NCBI GenBank assembly: GCA_963070105.1
Contig: OY718808.1
Coordinates: forward strand, 5,557,738-5,621,737
Source: Litomosoides sigmodontis
Lineage: Eukaryota > Nematoda > Chromadorea > Rhabditida > Onchocercidae
Reading direction: 5' to 3'
Length of the DNA: 64,000 nucleotides
Shown here: positions 62,881 through 64,000 of the stretch, in pieces
Layout: the number at the start of each line of letters is the position of its first letter
Position numbering within the stretch: position 1 is the stretch's first letter
Notes under the pieces: generated by a model
The model's database searches: none
Told to the model about the DNA's origin: nothing
The model's input: the letters and a program-made list of their open reading frames with translations, nothing else
Program-made: the position numbers and the translations under genes

Positions 62881-63978
62881 CTTTGTCACATGGAAATAAT
62901 TGCCCGGTTCAGAGCCAGCAGGTCTTATCACGAGATCGGCTGTACTACGGGCTTCGCCGGCAATATTTTCAGCAAGACAAGTGAACTGTCCACTGTCCAC
63001 CATCTCAACTTTAGCAATAACCATCGAATGCACGCCATTACCCTCCTAAGAAGAATTTTACTGTCATTTGCAAAACTAGTAGAACCTTAAACATAAATAG
63101 TTAATGGAAAAATAGAGTTGTCCCGAAACACTTGCTCACTCTTTCTCTGCCTCATCTTCCTTCTTCTAACTTTTCCTCACAAGCAAATCATCATTTTCAA
63201 GTTTTACAATGCACCAAGTTGGATTAGTATCAATTGGAACTCCCATTTTTTACCTAAAGATATTCAAAAGTAATACTTCAACAGAGAAAGAAAAGAACTA
63301 TAACTGACATCTATGAGGCGAACTTCATCACAATGTGGTATAACGAGGCCATTTCTCATCCAGCTTATCCTTGGCGTTGGATCACCGGTAACTTGAACAG
63401 TCCATCTTAATTCATCACCTTCTACCACTTCTTCGCTAATCAAACGTCGCACAAAGTCAGGTGCTACAGTTCGTGCTAAAACAAATTCGTATATATATAA
63501 AAAACAAAACAAAACAGCACTCATTGCAAAATTTTAAAAGAGTGAAATAAATACGGTGATAAAGACAGTATAGATTAGGTAGACGGAAAGTACATTCAAC
63601 TAACAAATGGAAATGAACTTAATATATCAGATGTAACCACTCCTAGTATTGCCAAAGTTAGTGATCAAAATTGAAGTAAAATGAAAAAATGAAAAAAAAT
63701 TTTCATTACATCTGAAAGTATAAGTTTGTCAAATTGAATCTCAAGCAAATAAAGAACGAAAAGTTGCAACATACGCCTAACGACTAATTGAGCACTTGAA
63801 GTTGCAACGCCGGACACATTCTTGGCTGTACACATATATTTGCCGGAATGTTCAAGTTGTGATGTAGGAAAGGTTAGTGATACATGACCACCTATGTTGG
63901 AAAAAATTAATTCTGGATTGGTGGTTTTAGATATTGGAACACCATCCTTCGTCCACGTAACTTCAGGAGTAGGCCATC
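62881..63978 (-). CDS. I-set Ig-domain exons of a titin/kettin-type muscle protein (partial)
   Basis: Three minus-strand exons, 63978-63775, 63475-63309 and 63045-62881, join in phases 1 and 0. The first gives most of an I-set Ig domain, with the core Trp in PEVTWTKDG and the second cysteine in LEHSGKYMCTAKNVSG. The second and third form a complete Ig domain: FVRRLISEEVVEGDELRW, core Trp in RISWMRNG, then DSGQFTCLAENIAGEARS. It is followed by a linker, PAGSEPGNYFHVTK. Such Ig-linker arrays with the E-A-R-S-T-A-D motif are typical of kettin/Sallimus and nematode KETN-1 or TTN-1, giant sarcomeric proteins that bind thin filaments or act as springs. The linker similarity is from memory. The gene enters from beyond base 64000 and continues past 62881, so both ends are missing. 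Twitchin or UNC-89 are less likely alternatives. Confidence 0.8.
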
Positions 63979-64000
63979 CTTAAAGCAGTATTACGACCTC

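Overview
This window is eukaryotic nuclear DNA, AT-rich (about two thirds A+T by eye), with small exons, short introns ending in TTTCAG-type acceptors, long intergenic stretches and many microsatellites. The gene set points to a nematode: an innexin of the worm INX-10/INX-11 type, a single CAP/SCP protein exon, a compact SCC-3-like cohesin subunit and titin/kettin-type Ig exons. A spirurid or filarial (clade III) worm is my guess from base composition and style; nothing seen proves it. No tRNA, rRNA, CRISPR array, virus or intact transposon was recognised.

Layout. At the left edge lies the last exon of a CAP-domain protein (+, to 545). A gene-poor stretch of almost 15 kb follows. A Jagged/Serrate-type Notch ligand occupies 15274-23537 (+, 13 exons). 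Another 7 kb desert precedes a complete 11-exon innexin on the minus strand (34898-30609). Short REEP/TB2-DP1 exons on the minus strand (37569-36828) face the complete cohesin gene scc-3/STAG (+, 38293-45222, 26 exons). Then come TSEN2, the catalytic subunit of tRNA-splicing endonuclease (+, 48072-51227), and a pair of unrecognised paralogous genes in tail-to-tail orientation (52967-54277 + and 57074-56211 -). These are followed by a SPATA7-like gene (+, 57901-59681), a LAMP-family/UNC-46-like membrane glycoprotein (+, 60527-62084), and Ig-domain exons of a titin/kettin-type muscle protein entering from the right edge (-, 63978-62881).

The genes do not form one pathway. The most unusual part is the paralogous pair at 52.9-57.1 kb. 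Both genes carry a short module centred on [I/L]VDE[V/I/M]D followed by an A-[V/L]-x-x-G segment, usually G-[R/K]-[I/L]. The internal modules sit in exons flanked by phase-1 introns, the signature of exon duplication. I do not recognise this family. A second point of interest is the Notch ligand: it keeps the MNNL region, the DSL domain and two DOS-like EGF repeats, features that the short C. elegans DSL ligands are described as having lost in part.

Exon coordinates were worked out by hand from reading frame, GT/AG sites and phase. Where phases close perfectly (Notch ligand, innexin, scc-3, TSEN2, the two module genes, Ig exons) I trust them to within a base or so. REEP, the middle of SPATA7 and one junction of the LAMP gene are unresolved and marked as such.
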